Source: SLRI01 sp942491185 (GTDB taxonomy: Bacteria > Pseudomonadota > Alphaproteobacteria > Geminicoccales > Geminicoccaceae). From it: a stretch of 64,000 bases of DNA. Below are positions 32,329-40,728 of the stretch, piece after piece (within the stretch, counting starts at the first letter, position 1; each line of letters starts with the position of its first letter). The notes beneath the pieces are model-generated. The model was given only the letters and a program-made list of their open reading frames with translations, searched no databases and was not told the DNA's origin. The stretch is from the NCBI GenBank assembly GCA_942491185.1, contig CALOAB010000018.1, positions 434,001 to 498,000 on the forward strand, written 5' to 3'. Both the position numbers and the translations under genes were made by a program.

Positions 32329-33990
32329 ATGCACCAATTGCTCCACATCGAGGCCGACGAGACCGTTCGTAGCGCCGTGCACACAGCACTGGCCGAAGGG
32401 CCGCTGCCCTTCACCGTGACGGCACGCGCCTGTCTGACCGACGACGTGACGGCGGCAGCACCGCCGGATGCCCTCCTGCTCGGCGTTACGGCCAGTTGCG
32501 ACGTAGCAGCCGCCATCGAGCGTTGCCGCACCGTCTTTTCGACCGCACCCATCGTTGTCCTCGCCGAGGTGGCCGACCTCGCCTTCGCCCGCACGGCCCT
32601 GCGCGCCGGCGCGCACGACGTCGTCACGCGCAACGAGCGAGCGCTCGCCGTCCTCTCCCGCATCCTGGTCTACGCCATCGAGCGCGGCATCACCGAGAGC
32701 CGCGGCCGTGCGTTGGAGCAGACCACAGCGAACCTCGCCCGCCTCCTCGACGCCCTGTTCGCGGCCGCTGTCGACGCCCCCTTCGGCGCTGTCGTGCAGA
32801 CCGATGCAACGGGCACGATCGAGCGCCTGAGCCCGCTGGCAGCCGACCTGCTCGGGCTCGACCTGAAGACCGCCATCGGCACCGGCCTCGCCGAGCATTT
32901 GCCATGGTCTGAGCGGCCGCACCTCGCCGCCATGCTCGAGGCCGCCAGCAGTGCCAAGCCCGTCAGCTTCGCGGCCACGATCGGCGAGGCCAGGCGCGTG
33001 CTCGAGCTCGAGCCGATCGTCATCGCCGATCTCCCGGCCGACGGCCCGCGGCTCATCAAGGTGAGCGAGGTGGCAGCCGACTTCGCCACCGACACCGCCG
33101 AGCTGGAGCCCGAGCCCGCCCGCCCGGATGCCACCGCGGGCATAGTGGTTGCCGCTGGGGTTGCCGCTGGGATCGCCGGTGACGCCGCAGCTGGCGGGCC
33201 GGCGCCGACGCAGGCGCAAGAGCGCCGGACACAGGCGATGCCCGAGCGGCAAGGCGAACGCGCGACGCACAGCGTCGCCCGCGACGAGCCGGCGGCAGCC
33301 GTGCCGGAAGACAGCGGCCAGCGCGCGCTCGCCCTGGTCGAGGGTCTAGCGCAGACGGCGGTGTGGCGGTGCGGCAAGACCACTGGCGGCGAGGAGGTGT
33401 TCGGGTTTCTCGCGGCCGATGCGGGCTCGACGGAGACCCTTGCCGAGCTGCATGCCGCAAGCGCCGAGGATGCCGAGCTGGCGGTCGCGGTCGATGCCCT
33501 GCAGCTCACCGCCTGGAAGACGATTGCGGCCAGCGCCCCGAACAGCCTGCCGAAGCACCTGGCGCTCGAGGTGAGCTACGGCACGGCGGCCAACCGGCCG
33601 CATCTCGAGCAGCTCCAGGCACAAATCGCCAAGCTGCCGCCTGCACTGGCGAAGCAGCTCGTGCTGACGCTGAGAGCTGTGCCCAAGGGCATCTACGTGC
33701 CGACGCTGGCGAAGACCATAAGGGCGATGGGCACCGCCCATGGCAAGCCGGCGCTGCACTTGACCGAGCTCGAGGCCGACTACCGCTCGCTCACCTTCGG
33801 CCACCTGGCGCTGGTCGTGATCGATATTGCCGATCTCAAGCGCGCGCTCGCCAAGGACGGCAAGCAGGTGGCAGCGCTGCTCGAGCGGATGCGTCGCGAA
33901 GGCTGCCGGAGCGTCGTCCGTGGCGCCACCGGGGCGCTCGCCGAGGCCCTGCGCTCGCGGCTCGGCATCGACATGACGACGGCGCTTTGA
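32329..33990 (+). CDS. Degenerate receiver-PAS protein with uncharacterised C-terminal domain
   Basis: A 553-residue cytosolic protein. Residues 1-120 resemble a response-regulator receiver (MHQLLHIEADETVRSAVHTAL, then a VVLAEVADLAFARTALRAGA helix), but the phospho-acceptor strand reads DALLLGVT with no Asp and the usual Lys-Pro is replaced. Residues about 130-240 look like a PAS domain (FGAVVQTDATGTIERLSPLA). An alanine/proline-rich linker follows. The last 220 residues form an alpha/beta domain I cannot assign. A perfect CtrA box lies 54 bp upstream, suggesting cell-cycle control. Confidence 0.6.
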   Translation: MHQLLHIEADETVRSAVHTALAEGPLPFTVTARACLTDDVTAAAPPDALLLGVTASCDVAAAIERCRTVFSTAPIVVLAEVADLAFARTALRAGAHDVVTRNERALAVLSRILVYAIERGITESRGRALEQTTANLARLLDALFAAAVDAPFGAVVQTDATGTIERLSPLAADLLGLDLKTAIGTGLAEHLPWSERPHLAAMLEAASSAKPVSFAATIGEARRVLELEPIVIADLPADGPRLIKVSEVAADFATDTAELEPEPARPDATAGIVVAAGVAAGIAGDAAAGGPAPTQAQERRTQAMPERQGERATHSVARDEPAAAVPEDSGQRALALVEGLAQTAVWRCGKTTGGEEVFGFLAADAGSTETLAELHAASAEDAELAVAVDALQLTAWKTIAASAPNSLPKHLALEVSYGTAANRPHLEQLQAQIAKLPPALAKQLVLTLRAVPKGIYVPTLAKTIRAMGTAHGKPALHLTELEADYRSLTFGHLALVVIDIADLKRALAKDGKQVAALLERMRREGCRSVVRGATGALAEALRSRLGIDMTTAL

Positions 33991-34005
33991 GCGCTGACGA
34001 AGGCC

Positions 34006-34332
34006 TCATTTGTCGCTTGTCTGTGCCGCCAACGACGCCAGCAATACAGCCGCGTCACCCGGCGCCGCCGCCCAGCGCACCCGCTTTTTCCGGGCGCTTA
34101 AACCAGCCGCGATCGACAGGGCGGAGCGCGGGCAGCCCAGCCGCTTGGCCAGCAGCTTGAGGACAGCGGCATTGGCCTTGCCATCGACCGGCGGCGCCTT
34201 GATCCGGAGCTGCAGCCGCGGCCGGCCGTCAGCATCGAGCACGACACCCTCGATCGCCTCGGCCCGGGCGTTGGGGATGACCTTGATATCGATCGAAATG
34301 GCGTCACCCGCCCGCCGCCAAGGCCCGCTCAA
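34006..34332 (-). CDS. DUF167 (YggU family) protein
   Basis: A 108-residue protein with the DUF167 core VIPNARAEAIEGV, LRIKAPPVDGKANAAVLKLLA and SALSIAAGLSARKKRVR. Its function is unknown. The only suitable start is a TTG at 34332 overlapping the TGA of the transglutaminase gene (TTGA), which implies translational coupling. It is convergent with the REC-PAS gene; the stop codons are 15 bp apart. Confidence 0.8.
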   Translation of the reverse strand: MSGPWRRAGDAISIDIKVIPNARAEAIEGVVLDADGRPRLQLRIKAPPVDGKANAAVLKLLAKRLGCPRSALSIAAGLSARKKRVRWAAAPGDAAVLLASLAAQTSDK

Positions 34333-35138
34333 GCCGCCGCCGCCTCCGTCCAGACGCGAAACCCGCTCAAGACGTTCGGGCCGAAGGTGTGGGTGAGCGG
34401 AACATCGGCGGCGTCGCGGCCACGGGCGATCAGCACGCGACCGATGCGCGGCGCGTTGTTGCGCGGGTCGAAGCAGTGCCAGGCACCGCCCAGGTAAACA
34501 TCCATCCACGCGGCAAAGTCCATGGGCCCGTGCGGCGGCGGGACGCCGATATCGCTGATATAGCCGGTGCAGTAGCGCGCCGGGATGTTCATGCAGCGGC
34601 AAAACGCGATCGCCAGATGGGCGAAGTCACGGCAAACCCCCTTGCCCTCCGCATGGGCGTCGGCTGCGGTCCGCCACGGGTTCGAGTGCGCGTAGCCAAA
34701 CGTGAGATGCTCATGCACGTAGTCGCAGATGGCCTGCACGCGCGCCCAGCCGGGTGGGCTCTGCTCGAACAGCCGCCACGCCGTGTCGGACAGCCGGTCG
34801 GTCTCGCAGTAGCGACTGCCGAGCAGGAACTGCAGGGTGTCAGCGGGCAGGTCTTGAACCTGATGCTGGATGGCGGCGGTTGTGTCCGGAGCCCGCAGCG
34901 GCTGGTCACGAATGACCCCGTCCGTCCCGAGCTTGAAGCGACCCGCCGGCGCCACCAGCCTGCAGCACCAATTGCCGTAGCTGTCGCGGTAGCTCTCGAT
35001 CGGCACGGCCGGCTCGGTGAGCAGGAAATCCGGCCGCTCGAGATCAGCGAAACGGGAGTGATGCACATTCAACACGACGATCATCGGTGTCGGCGCCGGC
35101 ACATCGTAGATTAGCTCACAGCCCAAACGAATGCGCAT
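34329..35138 (-). CDS. Transglutaminase-like cysteine protease family protein
   Basis: A 269-residue protein. An N-terminal beta domain (RLGCELIYDVPAPTPMIV) precedes the transglutaminase core, with the nucleophile in GKGVCRDFAHLAIAFCR (Cys169) and the later segment PMDFAAWMDVYLGGAWHCFDPRNN. The position usually held by the catalytic His (HAW) is Ala (FAAW) here; I recall the same in some alphaproteobacterial members. The C-terminal PRIGRVLIARGRDAADVPLT is typical of this subgroup. The ATG at 35138 follows AGAGG. It is coupled to the DUF167 gene. Confidence 0.82.
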   Translation of the reverse strand: MRIRLGCELIYDVPAPTPMIVVLNVHHSRFADLERPDFLLTEPAVPIESYRDSYGNWCCRLVAPAGRFKLGTDGVIRDQPLRAPDTTAAIQHQVQDLPADTLQFLLGSRYCETDRLSDTAWRLFEQSPPGWARVQAICDYVHEHLTFGYAHSNPWRTAADAHAEGKGVCRDFAHLAIAFCRCMNIPARYCTGYISDIGVPPPHGPMDFAAWMDVYLGGAWHCFDPRNNAPRIGRVLIARGRDAADVPLTHTFGPNVLSGFRVWTEAAAA

Positions 35139-35346
35139 CCTCGATCCTCTGCTTGAAGAGCCCGCTACACCGGCATGCCGCTTGTCGACATAGGCCAATG
35201 CAGCTTCAGGGACATTGCCGCATGCCGCGGTAGACATCGGCGCCAGTGTTCGGCACATGCCAAAGCCCGGCCTGTCCGGATCGTCCGCCTTGCCAAGCCA
35301 ACAGCGCTAACGCACCTTGCAGCCAAATGCCTGACATCGAGAAGAG

Positions 35347-37212
35347 GTGAGCTTGCTCCGAAATTCGATCGCCGCTTGGCTATGCCGCGCGCTCGTGGTG
35401 CTGGGCGTGCTGCTGCCCGCAAGTGGCAGCGAGGCACAGACGGCTGCGAGCCTCGGCACCAACCCGCTGAGCCCGCCGGACATATCGACGCCGGAAACGA
35501 CGGTCCAGACCTTCATGACCGAGGTGCGTGAGGCGATCAACGCCTACGAGCTCGGCAATGTCGACGAGCTCAGGGACCGGTCCAGTCGTGCCTTTCGTAC
35601 CATGAGCATCCCTTACCCGAGCAACGACTCGGATCGGATCAGAAGCGCGGAGCAGGCGATCGCGCTGTTCGAGGTGCTGATCCGTGTCGACGTCCCAGAG
35701 CCCGCGGCCGACGCAGTAGGTGCCGACCAACCGAGCTTTTGGACGATACCGCAGACCGAGATCACCCTGGAGCGCATCGAGAGCGAGGCCGGCGAGTTCA
35801 TCGGCTATCGCTTCACCAACGATACGGTGGTGCGGGCGCTCGAGTTCCTCGAGCGGATCAGGCACCTTCCCCCCTTTGCCGACTATCGCGGCTACCGCAA
35901 CTACTACGAGACGTTCAAACGGCGTCCTGGGTTCGACACTCCGGCCTTTTTTGTCGAGTTGATAAACGACCTGCCGGCACCGGCGTTCGCCATGATCGGC
36001 GGTCAGCCGCTGTGGAAATGGCTCACCTTGGTCTGCGCCGCTGCCCTGGCGGCCCTGCTCTTTCTCTTCAGCTACCGGATCGCCAACCGCCTCGAGCACG
36101 GCAACAGGAGCCACGCCAGCAGCGCATACTGGGCGAAACCACTGATTTTGCTCACGGTCATCGGCCTCGTCATCTTCATGGAGTTCATCGTCGTCGATAT
36201 CATCCGCATGACCGGACCGCAGCGCGGCGCGGTCGTCACCACGCTTTGGGTCATCGGCTACGCCGCGGCCATCTGGCTGCTCTTCCTGAGCAGCTCCCGC
36301 GTCGCCAGCCTGGTCATCCACTTTCGCGACATGGGCGTCCACGGCCTGGACAGCCAGCTGGCCCGTCTCGTCGCCAAGGTCCTGGCGGTGATCGGCTCGC
36401 TCTTCCTCCTCGTCCATCTGGCCGAGACCCTGAGCATCCCGGTAGCACCCGTGCTCGCCGGTCTTGGTGTCGGTGGTCTGGCTGTGGCGCTTGCCGTGCG
36501 GCCGACGCTGGAGAACGTCGTCGCCGGCTTCGTGCTGTTCGCCGACAAGCCGGTCAGGGTCGGCGAATTCTGCGCCTTCAGCGACAAGCTGGGCACGGTC
36601 GAGAATGTCGGCCTGCGCTCGGTCCAGGTCCGCGGCCTGGATCGAACGGTCATCACCATCCCCAATGCCGAGTTCTGCCAGCTGCAGATCATCAACTTCT
36701 CGCGCCGCGATTCCAACTTGCTGCACACGACTCTCGGCCTGCGCTACGAGACCACCCCCGATCAGCTGCGGCTGGTGCTCACCCGCCTGCGCGAGCTGTT
36801 GATCCGCCACCCCCGGGTGTCGATGGACCCCGCCCGCGTTCGCTTCATCGGCTATGGCGACTACGCGCTCAACATCGAGGTCTTCGCCTTCATCCAGACC
36901 CGCGAATGGAACGAGTTCCTCGCCATCCAGGAGGACATCAACCTCAGGATCAAGGATATCGTCGAGGCCGCCGGGACGGACTTCGCCTTCCCCTCGCAGA
37001 CCGTCTACATGGAGCGCGGACACGGGCTCGACCCGGAGGCGGCGGCGAAGGCCGAGAGCCAGGTGGAGCGCTGGCGCGAGGAAAACCGTCTGCCCTTCCC
37101 GGAGCACGAGGAGGGCTTCCGCTTCGAGCTGTCCGGCACCCTCGACTATCCACCCGAGGGCTCGGCCGGCAACCGGCGACAGCGGCCCGACAAGGACCAG
37201 AGCGACAGCTAG
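35347..37212 (+). CDS. MscS-family mechanosensitive channel, paralogue of the 7493 gene
   Basis: A 621-residue protein starting with GTG after GAGAAGAG. A signal peptide (LVVLGVLLPASGSEAQ), a periplasmic domain to about residue 215 and membrane helices precede the MscS pore and beta domain (LAGLGVGGLAVALAVRPTLE near 370-390, VITIPNAEFCQLQIINF near 435). It shares domain order with the protein at 7493 and the tail LPFPEHEEGFRFELSGTL then YPPEGSA. It probably protects against osmotic downshift; why two are kept is not evident. It is convergent with gdhA by 3 bp. Confidence 0.88.
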   Translation: MSLLRNSIAAWLCRALVVLGVLLPASGSEAQTAASLGTNPLSPPDISTPETTVQTFMTEVREAINAYELGNVDELRDRSSRAFRTMSIPYPSNDSDRIRSAEQAIALFEVLIRVDVPEPAADAVGADQPSFWTIPQTEITLERIESEAGEFIGYRFTNDTVVRALEFLERIRHLPPFADYRGYRNYYETFKRRPGFDTPAFFVELINDLPAPAFAMIGGQPLWKWLTLVCAAALAALLFLFSYRIANRLEHGNRSHASSAYWAKPLILLTVIGLVIFMEFIVVDIIRMTGPQRGAVVTTLWVIGYAAAIWLLFLSSSRVASLVIHFRDMGVHGLDSQLARLVAKVLAVIGSLFLLVHLAETLSIPVAPVLAGLGVGGLAVALAVRPTLENVVAGFVLFADKPVRVGEFCAFSDKLGTVENVGLRSVQVRGLDRTVITIPNAEFCQLQIINFSRRDSNLLHTTLGLRYETTPDQLRLVLTRLRELLIRHPRVSMDPARVRFIGYGDYALNIEVFAFIQTREWNEFLAIQEDINLRIKDIVEAAGTDFAFPSQTVYMERGHGLDPEAAAKAESQVERWREENRLPFPEHEEGFRFELSGTLDYPPEGSAGNRRQRPDKDQSDS

Positions 37213-37215
37213 CCC

Positions 37216-38457
37216 TCAGCCGTCGTCCTTGTAGAAGGTTGCTGTGCCGGTCGCCGATATGGCGGCGCAGAGCCGCTCCAGCGCCAGCAAATAGGCGCCC
37301 TGGCGCAGGCCCGTGCCGTAGCGGTCGGCGCGCTCGACAACGGCCTCGGTTGCCGCCACCAGCCGCGCCTCAAGCCGCTCGCGGACTTCCTCCGCCGACC
37401 AGTAGTCGCCGGTCTTGCCCTGCACCCACTCGTGGTAGGAGACGATGACGCCGCCGGCATTGGCCAGGATGTCCGGCACCGCCTCGATCCCGCGCCCGGC
37501 CAGAACCTCGTCGGCATCCGGCGTCACCGGGCCGTTCGCGATCTCCAGGATGGCGCGACAGCGCAGCTCCTCGGCCACACCCGCGTCGATCACCCCGCCG
37601 AGCGCCGCCGGCACCAGCAGGTCGCAGTCGAGGCCGAGCAGCTGGTCCGGGTCGAGATCGCCAGCGAACCCCGCCACCGAGCCGGCCTCGTCCTTGTGCG
37701 CGGCCAGCGCCTCGACGTCCAAGCCGTCCCGATCAAGCGTCGCCCCCTGGCTGTCGGCGACCGCAATGATCCGATAGCCCGCTGCGGCAGCGCGCCGGGC
37801 GAAAACCCGGGCCGCGTTGCCATAGCCCTGGATCGCCACGGTCGCACCGGCATCGAGACCCAGCTTCTGGGCCAACCTGTCGAGGCAGAGAAAGGCGCCG
37901 TCGCCGGTCGCCGTGTCGCGTCCCCTCGACCCGCCGAGCTGCAAGGGCTTGCCGGTGATCGCCGCCGGCATCGGCCGGCGCTTGAGCGTCGCCACCTCGT
38001 CCGCCATCCAGGCGATGACGATGCCGCCCGTGTACATGTCGGGTGCCGGGATATCGCGGTGCTCGTCGATCATCTCGGCAAAGCCCCGGACATAGGCCCG
38101 GCTCAGCCGCTCGAGCTCGGTTGGGCTCAGCCGCTTGACGTCGACCGCGACCCCGCCCTTGGCCCCGCCGAAGGGCAGGTCGACCACCGCCGTCTTCATC
38201 GTCATCCAGAAACCGAGCGCCATCACCTCGTCGATGTCGACCGACGGATGGAAGCGAATGCCGCCCTTGGTGGGGCCGCGGGTGTCGCTATAGCGGCAGC
38301 GAAAGCCCTTGAACGTCTCGATGCTGCCATCGTCGAGGCGCACCGGCAGGCTGACGCAGAGCGTTTCCTTGGGGTAACGCAGGACCTCCATGACGTCCTG
38401 GTGCACGCCCATGGCATCGGCCGCCGCCTCCAGCCGTCCTTTGATATCGTGGAACAC
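37216..38457 (-). CDS. gdhA: Glutamate dehydrogenase (Glu/Leu/Phe/Val dehydrogenase family)
   Basis: A 413-residue enzyme that interconverts glutamate and 2-oxoglutarate plus ammonium with NAD(P). KGGIRFHPSVD, the catalytic-lysine motif LPFGGAKGGV and DIPAPDMYTGG are in the substrate domain. VAIQGYGNAARVFARRAAA and NANGPVTPDADEVL-like EIANGPVTPDADEVL are in the nucleotide domain. The length fits the short hexameric class. It lies 30 bp downstream of the FNT transporter on the same strand and is probably co-transcribed with it. Confidence 0.88.
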   Translation of the reverse strand: MFHDIKGRLEAAADAMGVHQDVMEVLRYPKETLCVSLPVRLDDGSIETFKGFRCRYSDTRGPTKGGIRFHPSVDIDEVMALGFWMTMKTAVVDLPFGGAKGGVAVDVKRLSPTELERLSRAYVRGFAEMIDEHRDIPAPDMYTGGIVIAWMADEVATLKRRPMPAAITGKPLQLGGSRGRDTATGDGAFLCLDRLAQKLGLDAGATVAIQGYGNAARVFARRAAAAGYRIIAVADSQGATLDRDGLDVEALAAHKDEAGSVAGFAGDLDPDQLLGLDCDLLVPAALGGVIDAGVAEELRCRAILEIANGPVTPDADEVLAGRGIEAVPDILANAGGVIVSYHEWVQGKTGDYWSAEEVRERLEARLVAATEAVVERADRYGTGLRQGAYLLALERLCAAISATGTATFYKDDG

Positions 38458-38487
38458 GTTCCGTCGGTCTCCTTGCTTGTCGAGGGA

Positions 38488-39303
38488 TCAGATTTCCTGG
38501 CGGACCTGCGCATAGGCCAGCGCCGCGAAGATGCCGGTGCCGCCGATCACGTTGCCGACGAAGGCCGGCAGGATGCCGCCGAGCACGGCATGGGCGACGC
38601 CGATCTCGCCCCTGAGCATCAAGATGAAGAGCTCGGTGGCGCCGGCCACGACGTGCGACAGGCCACCGAGCCCGATCATGTAGGTGATGATCAAGATGAT
38701 CAGCACCTCGCCGGCCCCCTCCAGCCGCGGCAGGATCCAGACCAGGGAAGCAATGAGGAATCCCGCCGGGATGCCCCAGGTCAGGTGCTCCATCGCCGTC
38801 GCCTCGGCATAGTGCCGCGACACCTCGAGAATGCCCTCGAACTGGGCATGCGGCACGATATTGCCCCAGACCAGCACGGCCGCCGCCAACAGGCAGCCGG
38901 CCATGTTCGCCGCGAAGACGATCGCCCAGAGCCGTCCCGTCCGGGCCAGGCTCTGCCGCGTCGGTGAGAGGAAGAGTGGCAGAATCGGGGTGATCGTGTT
39001 CTCGGTGAAGAGCTGCAGCCGGCCGAGAATGACGATCAGGAAGCCGACCGTATAGCCGAGATTGGCGACGGCTTTGGTCCAATCGGCGTCCGGCAGTGCG
39101 GCGACCAGGAAACCCTTGCACAAGACCGACGTGCTGATGGCGAGCCCGGCCGCCACGCCGGACCACCAGAGCGCACTGGACGTGCGCGACAGCTCGTGCT
39201 CGCCCTGCCGCCGGATCGCCTCGAAGATCACGGAGGTCGGAACGGTCTCGAGCTGATCGGCTTGCGCGCGCTCCTCGTCGCCGAGCTGCGGCGTCTCACT
39301 CAT
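38488..39303 (-). CDS. Formate/nitrite transporter (FNT) family protein, YfdC-like
   Basis: A 271-residue protein. A hydrophilic N-terminus (MSETPQLGDEERAQ...) is followed by six membrane helices with FNT features: SALWWSGVAAGLAISTSVL, LQLFTENTITPILPLF, GLGGLSHVVAGATELFILM and GNVIGGTGIFAALAYAQV. FNT channels pass small monovalent anions. Its operon with glutamate dehydrogenase suggests nitrogen-related transport, but the ion is not shown. Confidence 0.82.
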   Translation of the reverse strand: MSETPQLGDEERAQADQLETVPTSVIFEAIRRQGEHELSRTSSALWWSGVAAGLAISTSVLCKGFLVAALPDADWTKAVANLGYTVGFLIVILGRLQLFTENTITPILPLFLSPTRQSLARTGRLWAIVFAANMAGCLLAAAVLVWGNIVPHAQFEGILEVSRHYAEATAMEHLTWGIPAGFLIASLVWILPRLEGAGEVLIILIITYMIGLGGLSHVVAGATELFILMLRGEIGVAHAVLGGILPAFVGNVIGGTGIFAALAYAQVRQEI

Positions 39304-39386
39304 TCAGTATACTCATCATCAAAGATCGACAGATCAGCAACGGCCAGCGAGGCCGGAGGTTCCGCGGCGATTCTGATCCAGGGCGC

Positions 39387-40028
39387 TCAGCCAGCCAGCT
39401 CGCGCACGGCCTCGGTGATCGCCAGGCCCAGCGTCCGATGCGTCGCCGCATCGTAGTGCAAGCCGTCGGTCGGGCTGACCTCGACAACCGCACCGGCGTC
39501 GAGAAAGGCCACGCCGAGCCGCTCGGCGGAGGCCCGGATCGCGGCTGCGAGCCCGAGCGACTTGGCCCTGCCGCCGATGAGCTTCTCGCCCAGCCAGTCC
39601 ACCTCCTGAATCGGCGGGGGCGCCACCAACAGCACCTTGGGCTGGGTACGCCCCGGCGCCGCGCAGAAGAAGCGGAGCATCGTCACCAGCCGCTCGAGCG
39701 AGGCGGCGATATCCGTCGGCCCGACGGAGAACCGCGTCTTGAGATCATTGGTGCCGAGCATCAAGACCACGATATCGAGCGGCGAGTGGCTACCGACCAG
39801 CATCGGCAAGGCGGTGAGCCCGTTCATGTGGGCCCCCTCGATGGGGTCGTCGTGCACCGTGGTCCGCCCCGGCAGCCCCTCCTCGATCACCCGAAAGCCA
39901 GAGCCCAGCTCGGCCGCCATCACGCATGGCCAGCGGCTCTCCGGCCCGTGCCGCTCGATCACATCCTGCGCCGGCAAAGGCTTGGTGCCGTGCGTGTTGG
40001 AATCGCCGAAGCAGAGTATCGTGGTCAT
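39387..40028 (-). CDS. SGNH/GDSL hydrolase (arylesterase type)
   Basis: A 213-residue cytosolic hydrolase with no signal peptide. Block I is ILCFGDSNTHGTKPL (nucleophile Ser in GDSN), block II has the glycine in EEGLPGRTT, block III is MLGTNDLK, and block V is the Asp-His pair in DGLHYDA. It hydrolyses esters of unknown identity. It begins 417 bp from the next gene on the plus strand. Confidence 0.88.
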   Translation of the reverse strand: MTTILCFGDSNTHGTKPLPAQDVIERHGPESRWPCVMAAELGSGFRVIEEGLPGRTTVHDDPIEGAHMNGLTALPMLVGSHSPLDIVVLMLGTNDLKTRFSVGPTDIAASLERLVTMLRFFCAAPGRTQPKVLLVAPPPIQEVDWLGEKLIGGRAKSLGLAAAIRASAERLGVAFLDAGAVVEVSPTDGLHYDAATHRTLGLAITEAVRELAG

Positions 40029-40445
40029 CGCTCGAAGCCTCTCGCCTGATGGTGCCGCCGCCGGATCGATCCGGCATGCGCGAGACTAGCGAGACCGCAG
40101 GCCAAGCGCGAGCCGCCCGGCCCGGCGGAACCTCTGCCATCGCTGCACGTTTAACGGCCAGCGCTGGGTCGGTGGGGCCTGTTCGAGCCTACTCGGCGGT
40201 GCTGCCGGCGCGGTGTTGTCGCGATGTCTGGCGTCGCCCATGACACACCGCCGCCCGTCCGCATCGTCGCTCGAGCAAGGCCGCCGGCAACAGACGCCGA
40301 TTGGGCGCCGTGGCCGCGAAGGATCGCCGCCCGGCGCCCCTTTTTCGACAGCGGCCACGGCCGGTCGCGCGATGGTGGCAGCGCCGCTTCCACCACCGCC
40401 CAGGCCGTCATCATTCGCAACAGAACCACGAAGGAGAACGAGATC
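40029..40445. other. Intergenic region without recognisable gene
   Basis: This 417-bp stretch separates the divergent SGNH hydrolase and PLDc_N genes. Open frames here show no family features. Only the AAGGAG ribosome site of the small membrane protein (just before 40446) is evident; I saw no strong hairpin or repeat. Confidence 0.5.
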
Positions 40446-40640
40446 ATGGGCATCGAAGTCGGCGGCCTGATCGGCCTCATCATCCTGATTGCCGACATCT
40501 GGGCGATCGTCAACGTGCTGGGCAGCCCGGCCTCCACCGGCAGCAAGGTGCTCTGGGTGGTCATCATCCTGGTCCTGCCGGTGATCGGCCTGGTCCTCTG
40601 GCTGCTCATGGGCCCGCGCAAGGGCGCCACCGGCATCTGA
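40446..40640 (+). CDS. Small PLDc_N-domain membrane protein
   Basis: A 64-residue protein with two membrane helices: GGLIGLIILIADIWAIVNVL and KVLWVVIILVLPVIGLVLWLL followed by GPRK. This is the PLDc_N (phospholipase D nuclease N-terminal) module found alone as a small membrane protein. Its function is unknown. The ATG at 40446 follows AAGGAGAACGAG. Confidence 0.82.
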   Translation: MGIEVGGLIGLIILIADIWAIVNVLGSPASTGSKVLWVVIILVLPVIGLVLWLLMGPRKGATGI

Positions 40641-40728
40641 GTGGTGCTGGCCGCCGCAGCGAGACGGCTCGTCGGGCGCAAAGCCCGGCGGGCCGACCTG
40701 CTCGTCACAGGGCCGACCGAGCGACCGC

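Noticed and set aside
33150..33190. Short tandem repeat GTTGCCGCTGGG in the REC-PAS linker
   Set aside because: Only two units in an Ala/Gly-rich linker; this looks like simple codon repetition.
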